Shown: piece by piece, positions 7,107-15,515 of the stretch
Position numbering within the stretch: the stretch's first letter is position 1
How the letters are laid out: each line of letters begins with the position of its first letter
Source: Planctomycetota bacterium
GTDB taxonomy: Bacteria; Planctomycetota; E44-bin39
NCBI GenBank assembly: GCA_004376375.1
Contig: SOJX01000049.1
Coordinates: 1-64,000 of the forward strand
Reading direction: 5' to 3'
DNA length: 64,000 nucleotides
Translations under genes and position numbers: made by a program
The notes under the pieces: model-generated
The model's input: only the letters and a program-made list of their open reading frames with translations
Told to the model about the DNA's origin: nothing
Database searches by the model: none

Positions 7107-9016
7107 TCTTTCCCGAACAGTTTGCGCCAGAAGCCTTTCGTCTTCTTTCTTCCAGCGCTTATTCGTTTTGCTATTTCCTTAACGTGGCCGTCCTGCGGCG
7201 CCGTTTCCAGCGCGCGTGCGATTTCGGCTTCCGCTTCCTTCTGGCGGCCCTGCTCGAACAGGCAGAAAGCGAGGTTCGACCTGATGCCCACGCGGCCCGG
7301 CTCGGCCTCGAGCACTTTCTGGTAGTTTTTTTCCGCCTCGGCGTGGTTCCCCTTCAGGCTTTGGATGACCGCGATTTCATTATAGGCGTCGAGGTTGTCC
7401 GGCGCCAGCCGGAGGACCTGGCCGAAATCTTCGAGGGCCTCGTCTTCCCGCTTGAAGTTCCTTCGGGCGATTCCCAGGAAATACCATGCGGGCCAGAAAT
7501 CCTGATTCGTCTGAACGACGGTCTCCAGGAACTCAAGCTGGGTTTCATCGACGCCCTGCATCACCGACTCGCAGGCCTTGCGGAACCTGTTTTCAAAGTC
7601 CGGGATGGCCATCTGGAGCATGCGCCTTGCCGAAGCGTTGCTGGCCTCCGATTCGGGCGTGAGCTTCCCCGCGCGCTCGAAAAGCTCTTTTGCCTTGTCG
7701 TGGTCGCCCGCGGCCTGAAAGCAGGATCCGAGGGCAACCAGCGCGTCCGAATCATCGCCGAAACGGTCAAGCTGTTCGGAAAGCAGCGGCATCAGGGCGA
7801 GCGCGCGCTCACGGTCGCTTTCGAAAAAATCCGCCAGGTGGAGGTAGATGCCCCAGAAATGCTCGGGCGCCTTGATTCCCTGTTCGAACAGGAGCGCGGC
7901 CGCGCTGTTGTTCCCGCGCTCCATTTCCAGGCGGCCAAGGTGGCCGTAGCAGGTCGGCGACTCCGGCACGGCCCGAAGCGCGGCGCGCCAGTGCTGTTCG
8001 GCGGCGTCAAGATCGCCTTCGTTCGCCTTGAGAACTCCGAGCCGGTCGAGCAGGTCGTGGAAGGGATCGCAGTCGGCGACCGCGTCCTCGAAAATCTTGT
8101 AGGCTTCCTTTTTACGTCCGAGTTCTTCGAGCAGAAGTCCAAGTCGAAACGGATAGATACCGAGCTTCGGCTCAATTTCCGCGGCGCGGCGCCACGAGCG
8201 CTCGACGTCTTCGGTCCGCTCGACACGGAAGTAGGCTTCACCGAGCATATAATGAGCATAGTGATTATCGGGCGCGATTTCGACGGCGGTCTCGAGTGCC
8301 CGCAAGGCTTCGGATTTCCACTCGGGATTTCCCTCGGGGAGCACGAGTATATTGATAGACAGCTTCGCGAGTTCATGCACCGCCGGGGAGCACTTCGGGG
8401 CAAGGCGCAGCGCGGCAAGAAACGGCTCGAAGGTTTCGGCCGTTACCGTGTCCGCGACTCCCGACTCCGCTGCCGCCGTCATATCGAGTCCGTCAATGAG
8501 GTGGCGGAGAACTTCCGGGTTCTCGGAACCGAATATGAACTCCGGCCCGGGAATTTCTACCGTTTCAGTCTTGAGCAGGCACGCAATATCAAAACCGAGG
8601 CTGATGAGATCATGCGGGAGGGTTTCCCATTTCGCGTTCCACTCACCTTTGCCCATGCGGTACCCCGCCGCGATATTCGTAAGTTCCCAGTCCACGCGGA
8701 TGGGGTCAATTCCGGTCAGAGTCCCGAACAGCATGAAGTCGGCATCGGGTTCTCTTTCCCTGACAAGCTGATAGAGCTGTTCGGCATCCGCTTTGCCGGA
8801 GAACCCGAGAAAACCGCGGTGCCTGACATGCGCGGAGTCGTCGTCGTCCGTGACGGCAACGATCAGGATGGGCGCGGAAGTGGCCATATCTTCCTGGGTC
8901 CTGAAAACCTCCGCGAGAAGACGAGGGATGATGCGCGCATATTTCGGCGCCTCCCGGTCGGACAACTCTTCCGCCAGGACAAAAGGAGCAAAGACGATGG
9001 AGATGGTCTCGGCCAT
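7103..9016 (-). CDS. TPR-repeat protein
   Basis: The 637-residue cytoplasmic protein has no signal peptide. The first 190 residues are a mixed alpha/beta region that I do not recognise (ILIVAVTDDDDSAH, FMLFGTLTGIDPIRVDW). From about residue 240 to the end there are many TPR units, for example HYAHYMLGEAYFRVERTEDV, WYFLGIARRNFKREDEALED and AYNEIAVIQSLKGNHAEAEK. The start codon directly follows the stop of mnmE (TAA ATG) and its stop overlaps the start of queH, so all three are co-translated with yidC. The role in a tRNA-modification operon is unclear; a protein-interaction scaffold is likely. Confidence 0.85.
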   Translation of the reverse strand: MAETISIVFAPFVLAEELSDREAPKYARIIPRLLAEVFRTQEDMATSAPILIVAVTDDDDSAHVRHRGFLGFSGKADAEQLYQLVREREPDADFMLFGTLTGIDPIRVDWELTNIAAGYRMGKGEWNAKWETLPHDLISLGFDIACLLKTETVEIPGPEFIFGSENPEVLRHLIDGLDMTAAAESGVADTVTAETFEPFLAALRLAPKCSPAVHELAKLSINILVLPEGNPEWKSEALRALETAVEIAPDNHYAHYMLGEAYFRVERTEDVERSWRRAAEIEPKLGIYPFRLGLLLEELGRKKEAYKIFEDAVADCDPFHDLLDRLGVLKANEGDLDAAEQHWRAALRAVPESPTCYGHLGRLEMERGNNSAAALLFEQGIKAPEHFWGIYLHLADFFESDRERALALMPLLSEQLDRFGDDSDALVALGSCFQAAGDHDKAKELFERAGKLTPESEASNASARRMLQMAIPDFENRFRKACESVMQGVDETQLEFLETVVQTNQDFWPAWYFLGIARRNFKREDEALEDFGQVLRLAPDNLDAYNEIAVIQSLKGNHAEAEKNYQKVLEAEPGRVGIRSNLAFCLFEQGRQKEAEAEIARALETAPQDGHVKEIAKRISAGRKKTKGFWRKLFGKD

Positions 9017-10393
9017 TTATTTCCCTATGCAGAAACTGGAGAATATCACATCGAGCAGGTCATCGGTTGTACTTTCGCCGATAATGCATCCGATTTCGTG
9101 CAGGCATTCGCGCAGCTCGAAAGCAAGGCGTTCGTCCGCGCCCGCCTGGTGCAGTCCGCCGCGAATCCGGTTTATCGCCTCTTTCGCGCCGTCGATGTGG
9201 CGGGCGTGGCGCGCGCTGATGGAGCCGTAGTCGGCGGACAAATCGACCTTGCCTTCGCGGACAAGCAGGGTCACCGCGTCAAGCAGCCTTTCCCTCCCCT
9301 CCCCCCGGATGCACGAGGTTTCCACCCGCAACGCCGTCTGCCAGGAATCCGGCATTCTGCCGCGGCCGGGGAGGTCGATTTTGTTCAACGCGAGAACCGC
9401 CGGCTTGTCCACGGATTCGAAAAGCCCGTGCTCGTCATCGGATACGTCCAGGTTTATATCGTGTACGAAGATGATAATGTCGGCTTCTTCGTGAGTCCGG
9501 AGAGCCGCTTTACGGGCCTGACCGGCAATATATCCCGTTTCCGCCGTTTTACCCACGCCTGCCGGGTCGATAAGCTTCAGCGATATGCCGTCATGGACGA
9601 GTTCCGCCGTAACCGGGTCGCGCGTCGTTCCCGGTTCCGGCCTGACGACCGCGTGGTCGCTTCCCGCAAGCATGTTCAGGAGCGAGCTTTTGCCGGCGTT
9701 CGGCAGGCCGAAGAACGCCACGCGAATTACGCTCTCATCCGCGGGTCGGCCGGGCGCGCTGCCGGCTTCCTCGAGCGCGGACACGATTGCCTCGAGTTCG
9801 CTTTGAAGCTCGCCCGGGTCGAGCTCGCCGGCCTCGTCTTCGTCGAAGTCGAGATCGACTTCAACCCTTGCAAGCAGTTCGAGTGTTCTGTCGCGCAGGC
9901 TGGTGAGGACGCGGCTGCGTTCCCCGCGCAGTGCGAACTGTGCGGCGCGCAGCGCGGCCGTGTCGGACGCGTTGATTACGGCCATCACGGCTTCGGCCTG
10001 CGCCAGGTCGATGCGGCCGTTCTGAAACGCCCGCCTCGTGAATTCACCCGGTCCGGCCGGGCGCGCGCCCGCCCCGTAGAGCGTTTGAAGAATGAGTTTC
10101 AGTATTACGGGCGCTCCGGCGGCGTGCAGCTCCACGACGTCTTCCCGCGTGTAGGACGCGGGGGCCCGCATGACGTATGCCACAACCGGCAGACGCAGCC
10201 CGCCGGCGAGTTTCAGCGTTCCGGGAATTGCCGTATATCTGCCGGCCGTCCTCACGACGGCGGGGAAGGCGGCGCCGGCCATTCTGATGGCCTGCGGTCC
10301 CGAAAGCCTGATTATTGCAACGGGCGCAGCGCCACGCGGTGTGCTGACGGCGACAATCGTATCTGTTTCCGCTGGATGGTTTTTGCGCCGCAT
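9017..10393 (-). CDS. mnmE: tRNA modification GTPase MnmE
   Basis: MnmE, with MnmG, installs the aminomethyl-type modification at U34 of certain tRNAs. All landmarks are visible: an N-terminal folate-binding domain (DTIVAVSTPRGAAPVAIIRLS), G1 GLPNAGKSS, G2 EPGTTRD, G4 NKID, and the C-terminal CIGK whose Cys is required for modification. The G3 motif reads DPAG rather than the usual DTAG. Two starts are possible, GTG at 10411 (overlapping yidC by 16 bases) and ATG at 10393; neither has a clear Shine-Dalgarno, and I prefer the ATG because family members begin close to it. The order yidC-mnmE is widely conserved in bacteria. Confidence 0.95.
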   Translation of the reverse strand: MRRKNHPAETDTIVAVSTPRGAAPVAIIRLSGPQAIRMAGAAFPAVVRTAGRYTAIPGTLKLAGGLRLPVVAYVMRAPASYTREDVVELHAAGAPVILKLILQTLYGAGARPAGPGEFTRRAFQNGRIDLAQAEAVMAVINASDTAALRAAQFALRGERSRVLTSLRDRTLELLARVEVDLDFDEDEAGELDPGELQSELEAIVSALEEAGSAPGRPADESVIRVAFFGLPNAGKSSLLNMLAGSDHAVVRPEPGTTRDPVTAELVHDGISLKLIDPAGVGKTAETGYIAGQARKAALRTHEEADIIIFVHDINLDVSDDEHGLFESVDKPAVLALNKIDLPGRGRMPDSWQTALRVETSCIRGEGRERLLDAVTLLVREGKVDLSADYGSISARHARHIDGAKEAINRIRGGLHQAGADERLAFELRECLHEIGCIIGESTTDDLLDVIFSSFCIGK

Positions 10394-10395
10394 GT

Positions 10396-12417
10396 TTATC
10401 TGTATGGCCACTTCTTTGGCTTTTTATTCTTCTTTTTTTTGGCAAGAGAGACGGCGGGGACGTTTTTGTCCTTTGAAGGTTTGCGCGCTTTTTTCCGATC
10501 CGGTCCGCCCGCATCCGGGTCAGGCGGTGGTCCGGCCGCGGCCGCGGCTTCCTCGGCTTCCCGTTTCTTTTTCAGCATCCTGTGCTCGATCAGGCCGATC
10601 AGGGTGGAGGCGAAAAAGTAAAGCGTAAGACCGCTTGGAAGCGTGTAGAACATGAACCCGAAAAGGACGGGGAACATGAACATCATCATGCGCTGCGAGG
10701 CCTGCTGCTGCTTGTCCTGCGGCTTGGGCTGGAGCTTCATCTGCAGGATCATCACCGCGACGCAGGCGATGGGCAGAATGTTCACCGGATACGTGGCGAT
10801 GTGCGTAATCGTATCGGGCTGGGAGAGGTCCGAAATCCAGCCCGGGATGAACGGCTGGTGGCGAAGCTCGATCGAGTAGGTCAGGCAGCGCCACAGCCCG
10901 ATGAAAACGGGAAGCTGCAGAAGCATCGGCAGGCAACCGCCGAGGGGGAGCATGGACATGCCGCGCTCGCGGAAAAGCTTCTGCTGCTCGGCGAGGAATT
11001 TCTTCTGGTTGCTCTTGTATTTTTCCTTCAGCGCGTCGAGCTCGGGCTTGACCTCCTGCATCTGCTTCTGGTATTTTTCCATCGACGCCGTCTGGCGCTT
11101 CGATATCGGGTGCAGGCCGAGCCGGATGAGCGCGGTCATAGCGATAATCGCGACGCCGTAGTTTCGGAAAATGGAGTAGAACATCCGGAGGATCCAGTAA
11201 AACAGGTCGGCGAGCCACCAGAACCAGCCGCGGTCGTAATCGTAAACGTGTCCGAATCCCGCCGGCTCGGTCAGGTGTGGAAATTTCGGTCCGGCGAAAA
11301 AGCGGAAGTTGAATGTTTCGGAAGCGCCCGGGGCAAGTTGAATAGTATTCAGGCGGTCCTTGCCCACCTGGGTGAAGTAAACGCACGCGTTGATTTTGTC
11401 GCCGATGATTGGTTTCGGCGCCCTCGGGTCCGGGTCGTGGATGGGGCGCACCTCGACGCGCTTATACATCAGGTTGTATTTCTCGTCGGCGAGCATTTTG
11501 CCGGTAGCGTCGACCGGCATCATGAAAAGCCCGAAGTAGGTGTTGTCGATCCCGGCGTATTGGACCGGCTTGTCTTCGTCGAAAGCAGCCGAAGCTGCCC
11601 CTCCCCCGCATGCGCACGGCCCGAGACACCCGCCGCCCCCGCCCGACGTTACGGAGGTAAGGGGCGTTACGTTTACGTCGTCGTCCTTGCGCAGCACGGC
11701 GGCGAAGCGGTTTGCGCTCGTGTTGGGGCTTTCGTTTGTGATGCCGCCGGCGCCTCCGATTTCAAAGACCGTCGTACGCATAACGTTGTCGGGATTGAAA
11801 AAGGTCACGTTGACGTCGAAAAGATATCCTTTTTCAGGGACGACAATGCTTTTTTCGATCCTGATGCCCGAGTCGGCGATTACGCTAAATTTCACCGAGC
11901 GGTTGTCAGGTGAAGCTGCCGCTACTTCCCAGTTGACTTCTGCGAGGAAGTCGACGCTTGCGTTCATACCGAGCGCGCCCAGCCTCTCGCGCAGGAGCAG
12001 CGAATGCTGCAACTTGGGGTCGCGGTCCTTTGCTTTTTCCGGGCTCTCAACGTATGTAAGCTGGAGCGGGCTTTTCCAGTCGGTGCCGGTAAAGCGGTAC
12101 TTGCCTTCCTCGTTCTTCTCGATGAGGGAAATTGCCGAAAGCGCGGCCCCGTAGTTGGTCCATGAGAGCCCGAGCACGTCGTTTCTGAGCGTGCCCGTTT
12201 TTGCGGCGACGGATTTGCGCGTCACCTTCGGCTGGGGCTGCCCGCTGGGAGGTTTGACCCCGGGCCTCGGCTCGTCTTTTTTCTGACTCTGCCGTTTCTG
12301 CGCCTCTTTTTTCCTGTATTCCGCCATCTTCTTGTTCCGCGGCATGAACACGAAAACTTCGAAGATGAGGAACACGACGAGGCAGAGAATTACGGCGATG
12401 CAGGAATTTCGGTCCAT
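10396..12417 (-). CDS. yidC: Membrane protein insertase YidC
   Basis: YidC inserts and folds inner-membrane proteins, alone or with SecYEG. The 673-residue product has an N-terminal membrane segment (residues 5-25), a basic linker, a large periplasmic domain (about 70-400), and the conserved Oxa1 core with five membrane segments (about 415-610), including GGCLPMLLQLPVFIGLW and FPVLFGFMFYTLPSGLTLYF. The tail is long and very basic (Lys-rich), as in ribosome-contacting YidC forms. The periplasmic domain contains an odd glycine and cysteine-rich insertion (SGGGGGCLGPCACGGGAA). It heads the yidC-mnmE-TPR-queH operon. Confidence 0.95.
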   Translation of the reverse strand: MDRNSCIAVILCLVVFLIFEVFVFMPRNKKMAEYRKKEAQKRQSQKKDEPRPGVKPPSGQPQPKVTRKSVAAKTGTLRNDVLGLSWTNYGAALSAISLIEKNEEGKYRFTGTDWKSPLQLTYVESPEKAKDRDPKLQHSLLLRERLGALGMNASVDFLAEVNWEVAAASPDNRSVKFSVIADSGIRIEKSIVVPEKGYLFDVNVTFFNPDNVMRTTVFEIGGAGGITNESPNTSANRFAAVLRKDDDVNVTPLTSVTSGGGGGCLGPCACGGGAASAAFDEDKPVQYAGIDNTYFGLFMMPVDATGKMLADEKYNLMYKRVEVRPIHDPDPRAPKPIIGDKINACVYFTQVGKDRLNTIQLAPGASETFNFRFFAGPKFPHLTEPAGFGHVYDYDRGWFWWLADLFYWILRMFYSIFRNYGVAIIAMTALIRLGLHPISKRQTASMEKYQKQMQEVKPELDALKEKYKSNQKKFLAEQQKLFRERGMSMLPLGGCLPMLLQLPVFIGLWRCLTYSIELRHQPFIPGWISDLSQPDTITHIATYPVNILPIACVAVMILQMKLQPKPQDKQQQASQRMMMFMFPVLFGFMFYTLPSGLTLYFFASTLIGLIEHRMLKKKREAEEAAAAAGPPPDPDAGGPDRKKARKPSKDKNVPAVSLAKKKKNKKPKKWPYR

Positions 12418-12534
12418 GTGATTCTATGCGGTATCCGGGGTGCGAGTTGCGATAATTTCACGCCATCCAGAGCGCGAATTCAGTTTAGCACCACAGGAGT
12501 TGTTTGCAAGGCTTTTTTTCGGCATGACTGATTA

Positions 12535-12565
12535 TAAAAAAGCGGCCGGAATAGTTCCGGCCGCT
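12535..12565 (-). terminator. Terminator after the selenoprotein gene
   Basis: AGCGGCCGGAA and TTCCGGCCGCT form an 11-bp stem with a 3-base loop (12541-12564). On the minus strand it is followed by six T residues. It ends the transcript of the minus-strand pilZ and thioredoxin-like genes before yidC. Confidence 0.8.
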
Positions 12566-12576
12566 TATACTTAAGA

Positions 12577-12638
12577 AAGTATGAAGGATGAAGGCTGAAG
12601 TATGAAGTAAAGGATTTCATACTTCACACTTCATCCTT
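12577..12638. repeat. Self-inverted heptamer array
   Basis: Left arm (12577-12609): AAGTATG, AAGGATG, AAGGCTG, AAGTATG, AAGTA. Right arm (12618-12638): CATACTT, CACACTT, CATCCTT, the same unit inverted. The arms are about 8 bases apart and can form a long imperfect hairpin. It lies between the terminator and the stop codon of the thioredoxin-like gene. Confidence 0.85.
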
Positions 12639-12641
12639 TTT

Positions 12642-13199
12642 TTACTCGTCCTTCTTATCTTCGTCCTTCTTGTCTTCGTCTTTCTTGTCTTCTTTTTCTT
12701 TTGCTTCTTCTTCCTCCTTTTTTTTCTTATCGCGTTTCTTCTTCTCTTTCTTCCAGGCCGATTTATTCTTTCTTTTCAGTTTCTTGAGCTTTGACAGCAT
12801 GTCGGTTGGTCTGCAAACCCCGGTGATCTTGGTGGTATATTTTCCGTTGAACAGGCAGAACACCACGGTCGGCATTGTCTTGTACCTGTACTTCTTTACC
12901 CATTCCGCGTTTTCTTTTTCGTTGGGGTTGATTACGATCCAGATAAAATTGTCATTCTCAGCAGCCACCTTTGCGTGCGAGAACACTCGCCGCCTCATGT
13001 CATCTCACTGGCCTCAGTCGCTGCTTCCCCACGGTGTCAGGAAGCCAATTACAACGGGCTTGCCGTTTTCGTCGGCTTCGTCGAACGCGGCCTTGACGTC
13101 GGAACGCCACGGCAGCTTGTCGGGATTGTCCTCGCCGTACAGCACTACCGGGGTCGCAAGCAGAAGAACAAGGGTTATGGTTATCGCCAGTTTCCTCAT
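12642..13199 (-). CDS. Secreted thioredoxin-like selenoprotein, UxxU motif
   Basis: One frame runs from ATG 13199 (AGGAG 8 bases upstream) to TAA 12642, interrupted only by two TGA codons at 13014-13016 and 13005-13007, residues 62 and 65 of 185. Read as selenocysteine they give SSD-U-GQ-U-DDMRRRVF, which aligns with the SDW-C-GW-C-KKL...VF pattern of Thioredoxin_7-type proteins. Other fold landmarks are intact on both sides: KPVVIGFL before, the cis-proline strand MPTVVF after. A signal peptide (MRKLAITITLVLLLATPVVL) predicts export. The C-terminus is a low-complexity Lys/Glu/Asp tail. A hairpin at 12973-12993 has the features of a bacterial SECIS. The alternative is a gene with two nonsense mutations. 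SelB/SelA genes are not in this window. Confidence 0.8.
12973..12993 (-). promoter_or_regulatory. Candidate bacterial SECIS hairpin
   Basis: In the mRNA, GCGAG-UGUU-CUCGC forms a 5-bp upper stem with a 4-base loop whose second base is G. A single bulged A separates it from a 3-bp lower stem (GCG/CGC-type pairs). The loop begins 19 bases after the second UGA and 28 after the first, both inside the window usually given for bacterial SECIS elements (about 16-37 bases, G in the first two loop positions). One element could serve both UGA codons. Confidence 0.65.
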
Positions 13200-13249
13200 G
13201 AATTTTTCTCCTTTTAGCATGTCAAAAGTAGGCGGTCGTCCAAGCGAAA

Positions 13250-13621
13250 TTATCCTTCCCCGCCGAAGGTTCGGGCGAGGATTTCGTCGAGGTCTTTCAG
13301 CCCCTCGGGAGTTACGTTGGTGAAGTTCATTCCCATTTTGAAAAAACCCGAATCTCCCCCGGTTGGTTCGACCCTTACGACTTCGGTCAGAAAGCTTATC
13401 GGTCTTTCCCTGTCCGGCAGCATAAACCTTGCGATCAGCAAAGTCCCGACGGGCAGCTCGATATCGACTTCGATGAGAACGCCGGAGGCGGACAGGTTGG
13501 CTGACTGGTATGCAACCAGGCGGTCTGTTCCCTCCGGTTCCGTATAGGCTATCTCGACCTTAACGTCCGCGTCGAGCCGCCTGAACCGCCTGCGGTTCTG
13601 TTCGCGCGTATCTTCGTCCAA
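13250..13621 (-). CDS. PilZ-domain protein
   Basis: PilZ domains bind cyclic di-GMP. The 123-residue product has the two binding landmarks: the arginine-rich start RRRFRRLD (RxxxR type) and SANLSASGVLIEV (the [DN]xSxxG motif), followed by a six-strand barrel pattern. The start appears to be TTG at 13621, with GGAGGA about 8 bases upstream. Fifty bases separate it from the thioredoxin-like selenoprotein gene downstream, so the two are probably one transcript. Confidence 0.85.
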   Translation of the reverse strand: MDEDTREQNRRRFRRLDADVKVEIAYTEPEGTDRLVAYQSANLSASGVLIEVDIELPVGTLLIARFMLPDRERPISFLTEVVRVEPTGGDSGFFKMGMNFTNVTPEGLKDLDEILARTFGGEG

Positions 13622-13726
13622 TTCTCCCGTCCTCCGGGCATGCGTCGAGGCGGCGACCCGCTTCTCTGACGCCTATTAAGCCATTTTATTCACACCGGTG
13701 TCGATAAAAAGTTCGTAAAACTTTTG

Positions 13727-15385
13727 TCATTCTTTTTCTTCGATAATCGTCGCCGTGAAAACGTAGACCGTAACCTCGGGGTCCTTTTCCCACGCGTCGC
13801 GCGCAAGCCCGGCCTTTTCCGAGGCGCATGACGAGAGGAACAGTCTCTTGAGCTCATCTTCGGATTTGTCCGGGTAATGCTTCCTGAAGTGATCGAAGAC
13901 CTGCGGGAGGTAAACGCCCCGCCTCCACCCCTTGGAAATCACGATTCCGTGCTTGCCGGGGATAAGGTCGAGCGGTTTTTCAATCGGCACGTTCTTTGAA
14001 AGCACGGATATCTCGATATGCAGGCTGTCCAGCTCTTTCCGGGTAACGGTGGGAAACCTGCTGTCTTCCGTCGCGGCGGAGACTGCCATTTTCTGGACGA
14101 TTTTGTAAAGCGGCTCGGTTGCGTTGTCGGTGAAGCGCCCGATGCAGCCCCTGAGCGCGTGAGTCTTTTTGACCGTCAGGGTTACGAAGCAACCCAGCTT
14201 TTCCTTCGCGATGTCGGACTTCGGCTCGTGCGACGGGACCGGCTTGCCGCCGAGCACCTGTTCGAGCGTTTTTCTGGCCAGGGTCAGGAGTTCCTTTGCC
14301 GCGGCCTCATCCATTACCGCCTCCTTTTTTCGGTAGCCGAGTTCCTTTGCCGCCGTGGTGATATGCCCGTCAACGACCGCCGCGAGATCCTTGAGTTCTT
14401 TGCCGGAGCCCGGATACCAGGACCCGGCGTACATTGCTTTACGGACGAGTTTGCTCGCACTCGCGGATTTCGGTTTTACCGCTTTGCCTGACGGGCCGGC
14501 GCCTTTCCTGCGCGTAAGCGCGACCGCACAGTAGCCTACGACCCGGGATTTATCACCCTTTGCGGTACCGCCGGAATTTGCGTACTTGAGTACGTGAACC
14601 TTGTCGGCGCCGAGCTTTTTCGCGGCGGCAAAACCGGCGACGGCCGCGTCCAGTCCGCAGAGCGCGCAGTCGAGTCCCTTGATTCCGGCCCCTCGCTGGG
14701 TCTTTTCGTTTTTGCGGAGCGCCTGCGGATCGAGCTTTTTCATAACTTCGATTGTCGCCGCATCGGCTTTTTTCGCATCTTCGTAACCCGGGAAATGCGA
14801 CATATCCGTTGAAATGACAATCAGCGCTTTCCGGCCGGTCATAACCTTTACAAGGGCGTCGGCGACTTTCGAGTCGTCACCTTCCGCGGTTTGTCTGTAC
14901 AGTATCGGAACTATCTTCGCGTCCGGCAGGGCGCGCTGAATGAACGGGACCTGGATTTCGAGTGAATGCTCCATCTTGTGTGCGGCCTCGCTGAACCCGA
15001 TTCGGTCGCTCGCTTCACGGAGCGCGGTTCCCGCCGTTTGGTCGATTTCAGCCTTTCCGAGGGGCGTCTCGTAGGCGGCGCCGTCGTATACCGACGCGCC
15101 GCTGACGGAAACCCTATGGGGAGACCCGATAAGAAAAACGGTATCAACGTCGAGCTGCGAAAGGACGGCGTATCCGTAGCCTGCGACGGGCGCGGAAAAG
15201 TCATAACCGGCATGCGGCACGACGATCGCGACGACTTCGCGGTCTTCCGGGATTGGCCCGTCCGTCCATTTCTTCCGGGGAGAGAGCTTTTTTTCCTTAT
15301 CGGATTCGTCGCCGGAAGTGAACGCGAAATATGTTCCGGCGGCGGCAACGGCAAGGATAATCAGGATTATGCCGAAAGTGCGCAT
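13727..15385 (-). CDS. Membrane-anchored Memo-AMMECR1 fusion (AmmeMemoRadiSam system)
   Basis: The ATG at 15385 has GAGGTG at good spacing; the GTG at 15394 is part of that site. The 552-residue product has an N-terminal membrane anchor (about 3-25), a Memo-like domain (45-300) with IVVPHAGYDFSAPVAGYGYA, GSPHRVSVSG, EHSLEIQVPFIQ and GYCAVALT, then a C-terminal AMMECR1 domain (370-550) with the diagnostic LRGCIGRF. The segment RKAMYAGSWYPGSGKELKDL, which normally begins Memo proteins, lies after the Memo body, suggesting circular permutation. It is divergent from the partner radical SAM operon at 15620. The biochemical role of this system is not established. Confidence 0.85.
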   Translation of the reverse strand: MRTFGIILIILAVAAAGTYFAFTSGDESDKEKKLSPRKKWTDGPIPEDREVVAIVVPHAGYDFSAPVAGYGYAVLSQLDVDTVFLIGSPHRVSVSGASVYDGAAYETPLGKAEIDQTAGTALREASDRIGFSEAAHKMEHSLEIQVPFIQRALPDAKIVPILYRQTAEGDDSKVADALVKVMTGRKALIVISTDMSHFPGYEDAKKADAATIEVMKKLDPQALRKNEKTQRGAGIKGLDCALCGLDAAVAGFAAAKKLGADKVHVLKYANSGGTAKGDKSRVVGYCAVALTRRKGAGPSGKAVKPKSASASKLVRKAMYAGSWYPGSGKELKDLAAVVDGHITTAAKELGYRKKEAVMDEAAAKELLTLARKTLEQVLGGKPVPSHEPKSDIAKEKLGCFVTLTVKKTHALRGCIGRFTDNATEPLYKIVQKMAVSAATEDSRFPTVTRKELDSLHIEISVLSKNVPIEKPLDLIPGKHGIVISKGWRRGVYLPQVFDHFRKHYPDKSEDELKRLFLSSCASEKAGLARDAWEKDPEVTVYVFTATIIEEKE

Positions 15386-15515
15386 GACTTTCACCTCGAC
15401 ACATGTGTTACGGCTGTTTTATTATGATACCGCGGCCCTGAAATGTTTTCAAGCCTTTTCCGTTGCCCGGCGGAGGCGGGGCTTGACGGCAACTAATACA
15501 TATGGTTAGATTAGT

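Noticed and set aside
7046..10621. Very long open frame (1191 codons) on the plus strand
   Set aside because: It lies opposite the TPR protein and mnmE genes, whose motifs are clear. High-GC codon use leaves the antisense frame open; its translation has no recognisable domain.
10582..11913. 443-codon plus-strand frame opposite yidC
   Set aside because: Antisense shadow of yidC; rich in His, Arg and Val with no fold pattern.
12642..13199. TGA read as Trp or Gly (alternative genetic code)
   Set aside because: Many other genes in the window end at TGA exactly where their families end, so the code is standard. Only the two TGAs at the redox site need recoding.
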